This document shows positions 42,684 to 50,778 of a DNA stretch of 64,000 bases, one piece after another (within the stretch, counting starts at the first letter, position 1; every line of letters begins with the position of its first letter). The translations under genes were made by a program, and so were the position numbers. Under the pieces are notes generated by a model. That model searched no databases and was not told where the DNA came from. It saw only the letters and a list, made by a program, of their open reading frames with translations. Origin of the DNA: Muribaculaceae bacterium Isolate-104 (HZI) (lineage in GTDB: Bacteria; Bacteroidota; Bacteroidia; Bacteroidales; Muribaculaceae); the NCBI GenBank assembly GCA_003762715.1, contig RIBJ01000030.1:62001-126000 (forward strand), in the 5' to 3' direction.

Positions 42684-43947
42684 AAACCGACAGCTGCCGG
42701 GATATGTGCCTGCCGTAGTGTGGATTCTGCGCATTGTGGTGGGAGCTGTGTTTGTCGTGTCCGGTTTTGCGAAGGCCGACGACATATATGGCTTTATATT
42801 CAAGATAGATGAGTATCTCGAAGTATGGAACATGTCACAGCCGCGCTCGCTCGTGCTTGTCGGAGCCATGGGGCTGAGCGTCTTTGAGTTTGTACTCGGG
42901 CTTATGCTGGTCTTTGGCTGCTATAAGCGCACTGTTGTGTGGCTGATGCTTGCCGTTATGGCATTCATGCTGCCGCTTACCGGCTACTTGTATGTCGCAG
43001 ACCCGGTGCCTGACTGCGGATGCTTCGGCGATTTTATAATCCTGTCCAATGGCGCGACGTTTGTCAAGAACATCCTTTTGACTGCGGCGCTGGCGTATCT
43101 CTTTGTCTACAATAAAAAAGTAGCCGGACTTTTCGGCGCGTACATACAATGGCTTGTTGCTACAGTGTGCTCGCTTTACATACTCATAATCGGCATATAT
43201 GGCTATACCCTCCAGCCGCTCGTGGACTTCCGCTCGTTTCCTGTCGGTACTTCGCTTGTGCCGGCGGAGGAAGATGGCGAGAACGCCGAATTTGAATTTG
43301 TGTACGAAAAAAAAGGAGAGCAAAGAGCCTTCACTGAAAGCGAATTGCCCGATTCCACATGGACTTTTGTCGACCGTCGCCTGTTGAATGCGCCCGAGGC
43401 AGACAAAACAGAGCTTGTGGTAATGGATTCCGGAGAGAATGTCACCGGCGAGGTAATAGCCTCGGAAGGCGAGCAGCTGCTGGTTATAATACCAGATTAT
43501 GACAGGGCGGATGTGTCGAACACATACGTTCTCAATCTCATGGCAGACTATATCCGGTCGCACGGAGGCAATGTGGTGTCGCTCATAGCGGCAGACAGCA
43601 ACGACATCGAGGAATGGAAAGACCTGTCAATGGCTGACTATCCGGTTTACTACGCCGAGCCTACTGTTTTGAAAGAACTTGCAAGAGGCATAATGCCGAC
43701 CGTATTTCTGCGTGACGGAAAAATAGTGTGGAAGCGCACTACAACCAGCATTCCCCCGGAAATATTCGAAAATGCGGCAGATACGCCCGGACTGCTTGAC
43801 ACTCTTGCTATTGACGGATGTGCCATAGCGCGAAACCTTACTCTTGTGCTGCTGATAGTGCTCGCGGTGCTGTTTTTGCTCGACCGTAGCGGTCGGCTTG
43901 TGAAATGGAGCATTATGATAAGAAAAAAAGCCGGAAAGATGAAATAA
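42676..43947 (+). CDS. DoxX-like membrane protein, BT_3928 family
   Basis: This 423-residue inner-membrane protein has four N-terminal helices of MauE/DoxX type (WILRIVVGAVFVVSGFAKADD, VLVGAMGLSVFEFVLGLMLVFG) and a DCGCFGD motif whose two cysteines suggest redox activity. A soluble domain (about residues 180-380) of thioredoxin-like character (PTVFLRDGKIVWKRTT) follows, then a C-terminal helix. Bacteroidetes proteins of this arrangement are labelled BT_3928 family. A role in disulfide or quinone-linked redox is likely but unproven. It overlaps the DUF1599 gene upstream. Confidence 0.82.
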   Translation: MAENRQLPGYVPAVVWILRIVVGAVFVVSGFAKADDIYGFIFKIDEYLEVWNMSQPRSLVLVGAMGLSVFEFVLGLMLVFGCYKRTVVWLMLAVMAFMLPLTGYLYVADPVPDCGCFGDFIILSNGATFVKNILLTAALAYLFVYNKKVAGLFGAYIQWLVATVCSLYILIIGIYGYTLQPLVDFRSFPVGTSLVPAEEDGENAEFEFVYEKKGEQRAFTESELPDSTWTFVDRRLLNAPEADKTELVVMDSGENVTGEVIASEGEQLLVIIPDYDRADVSNTYVLNLMADYIRSHGGNVVSLIAADSNDIEEWKDLSMADYPVYYAEPTVLKELARGIMPTVFLRDGKIVWKRTTTSIPPEIFENAADTPGLLDTLAIDGCAIARNLTLVLLIVLAVLFLLDRSGRLVKWSIMIRKKAGKMK

Positions 43948-43951
43948 TTCG

Positions 43952-43959
43952 TAACTTTG
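43952..43959 (+). promoter_or_regulatory. -7 box for tpiA
   Basis: TAACTTTG, 5 nt after the previous stop codon, gives a leader of about 65 nt before tpiA. Confidence 0.6.
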
Positions 43960-44030
43960 CATCCGGGTGTCGTAACTGGCATCACTATATACAGAACAAT
44001 TCATTATCAAAATACAAAACCCATTAAACG

Positions 44031-44789
44031 ATGAGAAAGAATATTGTAGCCGGAAACTGGAAAATGAACACAACCCTCCATGAAGGTGTCGGACTCGCCA
44101 AGGACGTAAACGAAGCCCTCGGCAAAGTTAACGCAGCTTGTGATGTGATTATATGTGTGCCTTTCACACACCTCGCTTCTGTAAATGCCGTTATTGATTC
44201 TTCAAAGCTCGGCCTCGGTGCTGAAAACTGCGCCGACCACAAGAGCGGAGCATACACCGGCGAAGTCAGCGCCTCTATGGTAGCCTCTACCGGAGCGACA
44301 TATGTAATTCTCGGTCACTCAGAGCGCCGTCAGTACTACGGCGAGACAGCCGAAACCCTCAAGGAAAAAGTGGCTCTCGCTTTTGAAAACAACCTCACCC
44401 CCATATTCTGCATCGGCGAGGTTCTTGAACAGCGTGAAAACGGCACATACTTCGACGTGGTGAAAGCTCAGATCGTTGACGCTCTCTTCCACCTTTCTGC
44501 CGAAGATTTCTCCAAACTCATTCTCGCTTACGAACCCGTATGGGCTATCGGCACAGGCAAAACCGCTACCGATGACCAGGCTCAGGAAATGCACGCTTTC
44601 ATCCGTGGTGTAATCGCTGAAAAGTATGGCAAGGAGGTTGCCGACAACACATCAATTCTTTACGGCGGCAGCTGCAAGCCTTCAAATGCCCGCGCCCTTT
44701 TTGCAAAGCCCGACGTAGACGGCGGCCTTATCGGCGGCGCCGCACTCGAAGCCGAAAGCTTCATGGGCATTGTCACCGCCTTTAACTAA
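44031..44789 (+). CDS. tpiA: Triosephosphate isomerase
   Basis: This 252-residue glycolytic enzyme interconverts glyceraldehyde-3-phosphate and dihydroxyacetone phosphate. It has the N-terminal VAGNWKMN with the catalytic lysine, the ILGHSERR histidine segment, the [14 protein letters not shown] loop with the catalytic glutamate, and the phosphate-binding [12 protein letters not shown] and GLIGGAAL motifs. It is complete and of normal length. It has its own promoter and ends just before a perfect inverted repeat. Confidence 0.97.
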   Translation: MRKNIVAGNWKMNTTLHEGVGLAKDVNEALGKVNAACDVIICVPFTHLASVNAVIDSSKLGLGAENCADHKSGAYTGEVSASMVASTGATYVILGHSERRQYYGETAETLKEKVALAFENNLTPIFCIGEVLEQRENGTYFDVVKAQIVDALFHLSAEDFSKLILAYEPVWAIGTGKTATDDQAQEMHAFIRGVIAEKYGKEVADNTSILYGGSCKPSNARALFAKPDVDGGLIGGAALEAESFMGIVTAFN

Positions 44790-44828
44790 GTCGGTTCACC
44801 GGCAGGTTGTAAGAAATAACACCTTTGA

Positions 44829-44869
44829 TATAGACTGCAAAAATATTTTTTGTATTTTTGCAGTCTATA
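44829..44869. promoter_or_regulatory. Perfect 17-bp inverted repeat containing the SPOR gene -7 box
   Basis: The arms 44829-44845 and 44853-44869 are perfectly complementary around a 7-nt T-rich loop. The right arm starts with TATTTTTG (44853-44860), a -7 box for the gene at 44882. As RNA it would also form the tpiA 3' hairpin. Confidence 0.65.
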
Positions 44870-44881
44870 TATTTTACCAGT

Positions 44882-45397
44882 ATGTCAAAACTATCTGCTA
44901 TATGCGTGGCTATTGTTGCAGGCGTCTGCCTTACGGCGCATGCAGCGGGCAATGACGACATTGTCAGCCATATAACTGCCGGAGGCACCAACACCATTGT
45001 CCAGCCGCAGGCGCTCGCAAGATTGCTTGTCCGCCCGGCGGCTGTCAGCGCACCCGTGTCGCAGACATCCGATGCTGCCGATTCCGGTGTGGAAGAAAAC
45101 CAGACCGCCACTGTGACACATGCTGTTAAAACAGCCGGTTTCCGTGTACAGGTGTTTTCCGACAACCGTCCCGCAGCCAAAGGCGAAGCGCGTTCAAAAG
45201 GCAGGGCGATATCAGGCAGATTTCCAAATATTCGCACCTATGTGACATATAACTCCCCGTACTGGCGCCTGAAAGTAGGCGATTTTCGCACAAAACGCGA
45301 GGCGGAAGACGCTGCCGAGGAAATAAGGCAGGCATTTCCGGCTTACAGCAGGGAGATTCGTGTGGTTGCCGACAAAATTTCTGTCGGCGCAAACTGA
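44882..45397 (+). CDS. SPOR domain-containing exported protein
   Basis: This 171-residue protein has a signal peptide (MSKLSAICVAIVAGVCLTAHAAG), a variable Ala/Pro/Val-rich middle, and a C-terminal SPOR domain (about residues 85-165: GFRVQVFSDNRPAAKGEARSKGRAISGRFPNIRTYVTYNSPYWRLKVGDFRTKREAEDAAEEI, read in segments). SPOR domains bind denuded peptidoglycan glycans, often at division sites. The ATG at 44882 is preferred because a TTG at 44858 would lie inside the promoter box. It ends 6 bp before folE, which is probably co-transcribed. Confidence 0.88.
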   Translation: MSKLSAICVAIVAGVCLTAHAAGNDDIVSHITAGGTNTIVQPQALARLLVRPAAVSAPVSQTSDAADSGVEENQTATVTHAVKTAGFRVQVFSDNRPAAKGEARSKGRAISGRFPNIRTYVTYNSPYWRLKVGDFRTKREAEDAAEEIRQAFPAYSREIRVVADKISVGAN

Positions 45398-45403
45398 TAG
45401 CTA

Positions 45404-45979
45404 ATGGAATTGGAATACCCGACCGAGACAATAGACAAAATAGCCGGACACATAGAAGAAATTGTCAGGCTTCTGGGCGAGGACCCCTCACGCGAAGGGC
45501 TGCTCAAAACCCCGCAGCGTGCGGCAAAAGCGTTGTACTATGCAACTCAGGGCTATCGCTACTCTGAGGAGGAGACTGTTGGCGACGCTTTGTTCACAGC
45601 ACCGTCGTCTGACCCTGTGATTGTAAAGGACATTGAATTTTATTCGTTCTGCGAACACCATATCCTGCCGTTTTTTGGCAAGGTTTCCGTAGGTTACATC
45701 CCTGACAAAAAGATTATCGGACTAAGCAAGGTGGCGAGAATCGTAAACCTTTTCGCACGCCGTCTGCAAACACAGGAACGCTTCACAAGGCAGGTGTGTG
45801 ACGCCGTGGCTACCGCTGTTGGTGCCAAAGGTGTTATTGTTGTGTGCAACGGGCAGCATATGTGCATGAAAATGAGAGGCGTGGAGAAGCAGGAGTCCTC
45901 AACCACCACAATCGCCACTTCCGGCGATCTCGACACCGGTATGCGCCGCGAATTTATGGAGGCTTTGAAATATCAGTAG
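45404..45979 (+). CDS. folE: GTP cyclohydrolase I
   Basis: This 191-residue enzyme catalyses the first step from GTP to tetrahydrofolate and pterins. It has [19 protein letters not shown], the zinc-site segment [43 protein letters not shown], and the second zinc cysteine in [24 protein letters not shown]. Length is normal for the type IA enzyme. It lies 6 bp behind the SPOR gene and ahead of a hairpin terminator. Confidence 0.97.
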   Translation: MELEYPTETIDKIAGHIEEIVRLLGEDPSREGLLKTPQRAAKALYYATQGYRYSEEETVGDALFTAPSSDPVIVKDIEFYSFCEHHILPFFGKVSVGYIPDKKIIGLSKVARIVNLFARRLQTQERFTRQVCDAVATAVGAKGVIVVCNGQHMCMKMRGVEKQESSTTTIATSGDLDTGMRREFMEALKYQ

Positions 45980-46012
45980 AGCAGTACTCGGCTCTATGGC
46001 ATAAAACATAAA

Positions 46013-46044
46013 AAAGCCGTGAGAGAATAATCTCCCGCGGCTTT
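46013..46044. terminator. Hairpin between folE and DUF5606 gene
   Basis: AAAGCCGTGAGAGA pairs with TCTCCCGCGGCTTT with two imperfect pairs. It lies between convergent genes. Confidence 0.75.
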
Positions 46045-46065
46045 GTGTTTTATACAGTTAAAATG

Positions 46066-46497
46066 TTATTCCGCTTCTGCAGTTTCGCCGGCTTCGGTTT
46101 CGGTCTCTTCCGGCTGATACTCGGTTATACCGGCAGCGAGAAGTGCGTTATACCAGTTTAGCACCTTGCGGATATCGTTGGTGTACACCCGCTCGCGGTC
46201 GAAATCAGGTACAGCCTCGCCAAACCATGCGCGCACAGCCGCGTCATCGCCAAGACCCTTCACGTCTATAGCCTTGCCCTCTGCTTTTGCCTTTACAGCA
46301 TCGAAAACATCGGCAAGCGGTTTGTCTTCGTCAGTGGTGTAAATGGAAATGTCGCCGAGCGACACAACCTTGTCGTGTGCGTAGGCGGGAGTGCGTTTGC
46401 CGGTGGAGAGCGATTCGACTATAAGCATGTTTTTGCCCTGGCTCACAAGTCTGAAAAGACCGGGTTTGCCGGCTATTGAAAGGATAGTTCTTATCAT
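46066..46497 (-). CDS. DUF5606 domain protein
   Basis: This 143-residue cytosolic protein starts MIRTILSIAGKPGLFRLVSQGKNMLIVESL and continues KRTPAYAHDKVVSLGDISIYTTDEDKPL, the characteristic opening of the Bacteroidetes DUF5606 family. The middle helices include VYTNDIRKVLNWYNALLAAGI, and the tail is acidic and Glu/Thr rich. The biochemical role is unknown. Its promoter region is shared back to back with the Yip1-like gene. Confidence 0.85.
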   Translation of the reverse strand: MIRTILSIAGKPGLFRLVSQGKNMLIVESLSTGKRTPAYAHDKVVSLGDISIYTTDEDKPLADVFDAVKAKAEGKAIDVKGLGDDAAVRAWFGEAVPDFDRERVYTNDIRKVLNWYNALLAAGITEYQPEETETEAGETAEAE

Positions 46498-46529
46498 TGA
46501 TTAATAAATAAAGAGTGAATTACCGGCTG

Positions 46530-46567
46530 CAAAAGTAATCAAAATCCGGTAAATTACACTAACTTTG
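46530..46567. promoter_or_regulatory. Divergent promoter pair, DUF5606 and Yip1-like genes
   Basis: The minus-strand box TACTTTTG lies at 46530-46537 and the plus-strand box TAACTTTG at 46560-46567, 22 bp apart and pointing outward. Confidence 0.55.
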
Positions 46568-46591
46568 CGGGGCATTGAATTGAAATTATAG

Positions 46592-47152
46592 ATGGGCACT
46601 TTCTTTAAACTACTGTTTCAGCTGATATTGTCGCCTTCTCAGGGCTGGCAGGATGTGTCGCACGATGCCGTCGAGCCCCGCCGCCTTGCATCGTCAGGGT
46701 TCTATCCGCTCATAGCGCTTGCGGCGGTGGTCTTTTTCCTGCAGGGGATATACCACCCCGGACTGTTGTCGTTCGGTATGATGTTTCAGGAGGCGATAGT
46801 CATATTCGTGCAGTATTTCCTGTCCTATTACTTCGCGCAGTTTGTGTTCTCGTGCTTTATTCACCGCTATGTCATGACCGACCCGAGCGAGAAACACAAC
46901 TGTACATACATTCTTTTCGGGCTGTCGCTGCTCGCACTTGCCTCGCTGGTGGAAAATTGTCTGCCGATATACCTTCCCGTGCGCCAGTTTTTCGCCATAT
47001 ACATAGCCATAGTGTTGTGGCGCGGTGTCAGATACATGGCTGTATATCCCGAAAAGGTGGGACATTTCATGCTCATGAGCATAGGAGCCATACTTTTGCC
47101 TCCGTTCATTATAAACTTTCTGTTCAATATCATAATCGGGCTGCCCGCATGA
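46592..47152 (+). CDS. Yip1-like polytopic membrane protein
   Basis: This is a 186-residue membrane protein. A short amphipathic N-terminus (MGTFFKLLFQLILSPSQGWQDV, read in two parts) precedes about five hydrophobic helices (FYPLIALAAVVFFLQGIY, FVQYFLSYYFAQFVF, ILFGLSLLALASLVENCL, FFAIYIAIVLWRGVRYM, LMSIGAILLPPFIINFLFNIII). The N-terminal P-x-x-G/W-x-x-(V/I) and the arrangement recall bacterial Yip1/YIPF-family proteins. Function unknown. It is directly followed by a palindromic element. Confidence 0.7.
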   Translation: MGTFFKLLFQLILSPSQGWQDVSHDAVEPRRLASSGFYPLIALAAVVFFLQGIYHPGLLSFGMMFQEAIVIFVQYFLSYYFAQFVFSCFIHRYVMTDPSEKHNCTYILFGLSLLALASLVENCLPIYLPVRQFFAIYIAIVLWRGVRYMAVYPEKVGHFMLMSIGAILLPPFIINFLFNIIIGLPA

Positions 47153-47157
47153 TATTA

Positions 47158-47480
47158 AGAGGTTGTTTAAAAACAAGAGTTAAAAATCTGAGTGGTGTAT
47201 CTTATAGATAAATTGTTGTAAATTAGGAAGGAGCATAGCGAGCTATGTGACTGACGAATTTCAACAATTTAGCAAAAGAGACACCAAGGCTCAGGTAACT
47301 AAAATATACTCAAACATGAAATTACTAAAAGGAAAAAATATAATACCCTCGCTTGCGAAAGTTTTGGGCGCCTATGACTCTTCATCTCAGTCACATAGCT
47401 TGCTATGCTCCTTCGATTCAGAGCCATATCCACTTCAAACCTTTCGCTCAGAATTTAACTATTGTTTTTAAACAACCTCT
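47158..47480. mobile_element. Palindromic MITE-like element, long form
   Basis: The element is 323 bp with perfect 19-bp terminal inverted repeats (47158-47176 and 47462-47480). Partly complementary subterminal regions follow. A core occurs in both arms in opposite orientation (47228-47254 and 47387-47413, one mismatch). The same GAGCATAGCGAGCTATGTGA core is in the element at 28012. It has no transposase. It fills the gap between the Yip1-like gene and smpB, and no gene is seen in it. Confidence 0.72.
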
Positions 47481-47504
47481 AAACAAGCTCTAAGATACTG
47501 ATTG

Positions 47505-47963
47505 ATGAAACTCAAAGGTTCAGACATAAACATACGAAACCGTCGGGCAAGGTTCGACTATGAGATTTCCGACACATTTACTGCCGGAATGGTTCTTACA
47601 GGCACCGAAATTAAATCGCTAAGACAAGGCAAAGGCTCGCTGACCGACAGCTTTTGCTTCGTTGCCGATGGCGAGGTGTGGCTCAAGAACATGTACATCG
47701 CCGAGTATTTCTACGGTTCGTACAACAACCATTCGGCTCGCCGCGACCGCAAGCTGCTGCTTACCAAAAAAGAGATAGCCAGGCTTGGCAAGGCTGGCAA
47801 AGAATCCGGCTTTACCATTGTGCCGCTTAAGGTTTTCATCAGCGAAAAGGGGCTTGCAAAAATAGTCATAGGCATTGGGCGCGGCAAAAAAGAGTACGAC
47901 AAGCGTCAGAGCATAAAAGAGCGCGACGACAAGCGCTCGATTGCAAGAGCATTCCAGAAATAA
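47505..47963 (+). CDS. smpB: SsrA-binding protein SmpB
   Basis: This 152-residue partner of tmRNA is used in ribosome rescue. It has [36 protein letters not shown] (oligonucleotide-binding barrel, read in segments), [27 protein letters not shown], and the C-terminal tail [28 protein letters not shown] that enters the mRNA channel. The ATG at 47505 is chosen over a TTG one codon upstream. The gene lies 24 bp after the palindromic element. The ssrA RNA gene was not found in the window. Confidence 0.95.
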   Translation: MKLKGSDINIRNRRARFDYEISDTFTAGMVLTGTEIKSLRQGKGSLTDSFCFVADGEVWLKNMYIAEYFYGSYNNHSARRDRKLLLTKKEIARLGKAGKESGFTIVPLKVFISEKGLAKIVIGIGRGKKEYDKRQSIKERDDKRSIARAFQK

Positions 47964-48023
47964 GCCATAATAGCTTTCTCCTTTAACACTTTCTCTTGAA
48001 ATTTTAACACTTGGCAAATTTAT

Positions 48024-48060
48024 AAGATGCAACATTCTGTACTACAGGATGTTGCATTTT
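48024..48060 (+). terminator. Rho-independent terminator after smpB
   Basis: A 17-bp stem with two G-U pairs (48024-48040 with 48044-48060) and a 3-nt loop, ending in T-rich sequence. Confidence 0.82.
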
Positions 48061-48110
48061 TAACATTCACGAGTGTGAAAATTAAGACAACATCCCGCAT
48101 TTTCGTGTCG

Positions 48111-48118
48111 TAACTTTG
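48111..48118 (+). promoter_or_regulatory. -7 box of the hypothetical gene at 48146
   Basis: TAACTTTG, 27 nt upstream of the ATG. Confidence 0.6.
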
Positions 48119-48145
48119 CACACACGCATAAAAAAAACACACAAA

Positions 48146-48706
48146 ATGAGAAAGAAAACACAAATCAGCCTGCGCATTGAATGGATTGAAACAATCGCCA
48201 CCCTCGCCACATCGTTGCAACTCGGTGTAATCAACGCTGTAATAGCCTATCTGACAGACGGCACCGTAACTAAGATTGACAACATTGACGCCGCCGAGAT
48301 GTTCATGAGCATCAAAAACGACATAGACGCCCGCGCCGAACAGCGCCGCCGCAAGGCTGCCGAACGCCGCGCCAAAAAAGCTCCCGTGCCGGGCTATATC
48401 CCTGAAAAGGCTCCCGAAAATCTTGACGAGAGAGTAGCAGCCAACGGTCTTGTGGGCTGGGTGGTCAGCTGCCATTCGTTCAAGGATTTCCGCCGTTTCG
48501 ACAAACCGTTGCTTGCCGAGCTTGCCCTTCAGGTGTGCGACTGGTGGCGCGAGCATCCGAGCGAAGAGTTGCCGAGCCAGCAGAAAATTCGCGCGGAGAT
48601 AAACGCCCGTTTCGGCAAAGTTGCCGACGAGCTTGCCGGAAGCACCTATGTGACCCGCGAAAAATGGCTCGCGCACATGGCTCCGTATGCCCGGAAAAGA
48701 GGGTAG
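48146..48706 (+). CDS. Hypothetical protein with basic, helical middle
   Basis: This is a 186-residue soluble protein. The N-terminus reads MRKKTQISLRIEWIETIATLATSLQLGVINAVIAYLTDG, a helical segment. A strongly basic helix follows (about residues 63-78, EQRRRKAAERRAKKAP). The C-terminal part (about 90-186) is conserved-looking, with a helical WWREHPSEELPSQQKIRAEINARF segment. The opening resembles small proteins of the DUF6291 sort found near replication or phage genes, but I am not certain. The ATG at 48146 is used because upstream codons fall in the promoter. It stands alone between smpB and mutA. Confidence 0.6.
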   Translation: MRKKTQISLRIEWIETIATLATSLQLGVINAVIAYLTDGTVTKIDNIDAAEMFMSIKNDIDARAEQRRRKAAERRAKKAPVPGYIPEKAPENLDERVAANGLVGWVVSCHSFKDFRRFDKPLLAELALQVCDWWREHPSEELPSQQKIRAEINARFGKVADELAGSTYVTREKWLAHMAPYARKRG

Positions 48707-48782
48707 TGGAGGCTAAGAGCGATACAAGAGCCGACATTTGTCGTTACAAGCGGTAAATGCCGATTTTTCAGCCAAAAATATA

Positions 48783-48814
48783 TTTGCAAACATGGTTGGA
48801 AGTTATTAAATTTG
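48783..48814 (+). promoter_or_regulatory. Promoter of the mutAB operon
   Basis: TTTG at 48783-48786 and TAAATTTG at 48807-48814 are separated by 20 nt. The leader is about 90 nt and can form a hairpin with a GTAC/GTAC inner stem, but it shows no cobalamin riboswitch features. Confidence 0.7.
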
Positions 48815-48908
48815 CAAGCAATTGTGCCGCGTATGTACCGAGAGTACAAACCATGTGCGGGCATAAATTGACTACGAGCAGAAAAATAATTACCATATAA
48901 CCTTAACC

Positions 48909-50753
48909 ATGGCAGAAAATAAAGAAAAATTGTTTGACCAGTTTCCTCCGGTGTCTACCGCCGAATGGAAGGCCAAGGTAGAAGCCGACCTGAAAGGCGC
49001 TCCCTTTGACAAAAAGCTGGTTTGGCGTACAAATGAAGGCTTTGACCTTCAGCCTATGTATCGTGCGGAAGATATAGAGGGGTTCAATACTACAGACTCT
49101 TTGCCGGGCGAATACCCTTATATCCGTGGCACCCGCAACGACAATGACTGGCTCACCCGTCAGGAAATCGACGCTTCCGATGTGAAGGCTGCTAACGCCA
49201 AAGCTCTTGACATCCTGACAAAAGGAGTCAACTCTCTTGGCTTCAAGGGCGTTTCTCCTGACTATGACGCTGTTGCAGCACTGCTTGAAGGCATAGACAT
49301 AACAGCGGTGGAAATCAACTTCCACGGTTGTCCCCGCAGCGCTGAGCCACTTGCGCAGGCACTCGTGAAATACATAAAAGAAAAAGGCGCCGAAAACACC
49401 TTCAGGGGCAGCATAGGGTTCAACCCTCTGAAAAAAGCCCTCAAGCATGGCAAACCGTTCCCCGGCAACATTGCTGATATGGCAAAAAATCTTGTGTCAG
49501 CCACCGCAGACATTCCCGGACTTAAAGTGCTCGCCGTTGACAGTGTGATGCTTAGCGATGCAGGCGCTTACATATTTCAGGAACTCGGCTATGCTCTCGC
49601 ATGGGGCGCGGAATGGATGACAATTCTTACCGATGCCGGTGTGGATGCCAATCTCGCAGCCTCGAAAATCAAGTTCAACATGGGTATTTCAAGCAACTAC
49701 TTCATGGAACTTGCAAAATTCCGTGCGGCGCGTATGCTCTGGGCTCAGATTGCCTGCAAATACGGTGTCAGCGAAGCGGCAGCGAAAATGGCTGTCCATG
49801 CATCGACATCACGTTTCAACCAGACCATATATGACGCACATGTGAATCTGTTGCGCAGCCAGACAGAATGTATGAGCGCCGCCCTTGCCGGTGTCGATTC
49901 CATTACAGTGACCCCCTTTGACGCTCCATACCAGACTCCCGATGATTTCTCAGAGCGCATAGCCCGCAACCAGCAGTTCCTTCTTAAGGAAGAGAGTCAT
50001 CTTGACAAGGTCGTTGACCCTGCCGGCGGAAGCTACTATGTTGAAACCCTCACAGTGTCTATTGCAAACGAAGCGTGGAAACTCTTCCTTGCTACAGAAG
50101 AGAAAGGTGGTTTTGTGGCATGTGTGAACAACGGTACCGTACAGGCGGTTGTGCGCGAGACCTCTGAGAAACGTCACACAGATGTGGCGCGGCGCAAAGA
50201 GATTCTTCTCGGCACCAACCAGTACCCCAATATCAACGAAACGGCTGCCGCCAAGATTAAGACCACCGGATGTCACTGCTCATGCTCGCACGAAGACGAA
50301 GACAGCGCAAACGCACTGCCCGCAACCCGTGCGGCAAGCGATTTCGAGGCTCTGCGTCTTGCCACCGAAGCCGCTTCAAACCGCCCGAAAGTGTTTATGC
50401 TGACAATAGGCAACCTCGCAATGCGTCTTGCCCGCGCACAGTTCAGCACAAACTTCTTCGGCTGTGCAGGTTATGAGATTATCGACAACCTCGGCTTCGA
50501 TACAGTGGAGCAGGGTGTGGATGCCGCTCTTGCCAAAGGAGCCGATGTGGTGGTGCTTTGCTCCAGCGACGACGAGTACGCAGAGCTTGCTCCTGCGGCT
50601 TACAAATACCTTGACGGCAGAGCCGAGTTTGTGGTAGCCGGTGCCCCGGCTTGTACCGAAGAGCTCAAGGCTGTCGGCATTGTAAACTATGTGAATGTAC
50701 GCAGCAACGTGCTTGACACCCTCCGTGCTTTCAACGCAAAATTTCTGAAATAA
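48909..50753 (+). CDS. mutA: Methylmalonyl-CoA mutase small (beta) subunit
   Basis: This is the 614-residue non-catalytic subunit of the B12-dependent mutase that interconverts succinyl-CoA and methylmalonyl-CoA in propionate formation. The N-terminal TIM-barrel half is recognisable ([75 protein letters not shown], in pieces). The C-terminal Rossmann half lacks the DxHxxG cobalamin-binding motif, as expected for the small subunit. The linker between them holds a Cys/His-rich CHCSCSHEDED stretch. It precedes mutB by 25 bp in one operon. Confidence 0.95.
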   Translation: MAENKEKLFDQFPPVSTAEWKAKVEADLKGAPFDKKLVWRTNEGFDLQPMYRAEDIEGFNTTDSLPGEYPYIRGTRNDNDWLTRQEIDASDVKAANAKALDILTKGVNSLGFKGVSPDYDAVAALLEGIDITAVEINFHGCPRSAEPLAQALVKYIKEKGAENTFRGSIGFNPLKKALKHGKPFPGNIADMAKNLVSATADIPGLKVLAVDSVMLSDAGAYIFQELGYALAWGAEWMTILTDAGVDANLAASKIKFNMGISSNYFMELAKFRAARMLWAQIACKYGVSEAAAKMAVHASTSRFNQTIYDAHVNLLRSQTECMSAALAGVDSITVTPFDAPYQTPDDFSERIARNQQFLLKEESHLDKVVDPAGGSYYVETLTVSIANEAWKLFLATEEKGGFVACVNNGTVQAVVRETSEKRHTDVARRKEILLGTNQYPNINETAAAKIKTTGCHCSCSHEDEDSANALPATRAASDFEALRLATEAASNRPKVFMLTIGNLAMRLARAQFSTNFFGCAGYEIIDNLGFDTVEQGVDAALAKGADVVVLCSSDDEYAELAPAAYKYLDGRAEFVVAGAPACTEELKAVGIVNYVNVRSNVLDTLRAFNAKFLK

Positions 50754-50778
50754 TTCACCCTCATAATATTTACAGTCA

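Noticed and set aside
47247-47471. 74-codon frame inside the long palindromic element
   Set aside because: It lies wholly within the inverted-repeat element, so it is an accident of repeat sequence.
48815-48908. Cobalamin riboswitch upstream of mutAB
   Set aside because: I looked because the mutase uses B12; the leader is short and lacks the conserved B12-box sequence.
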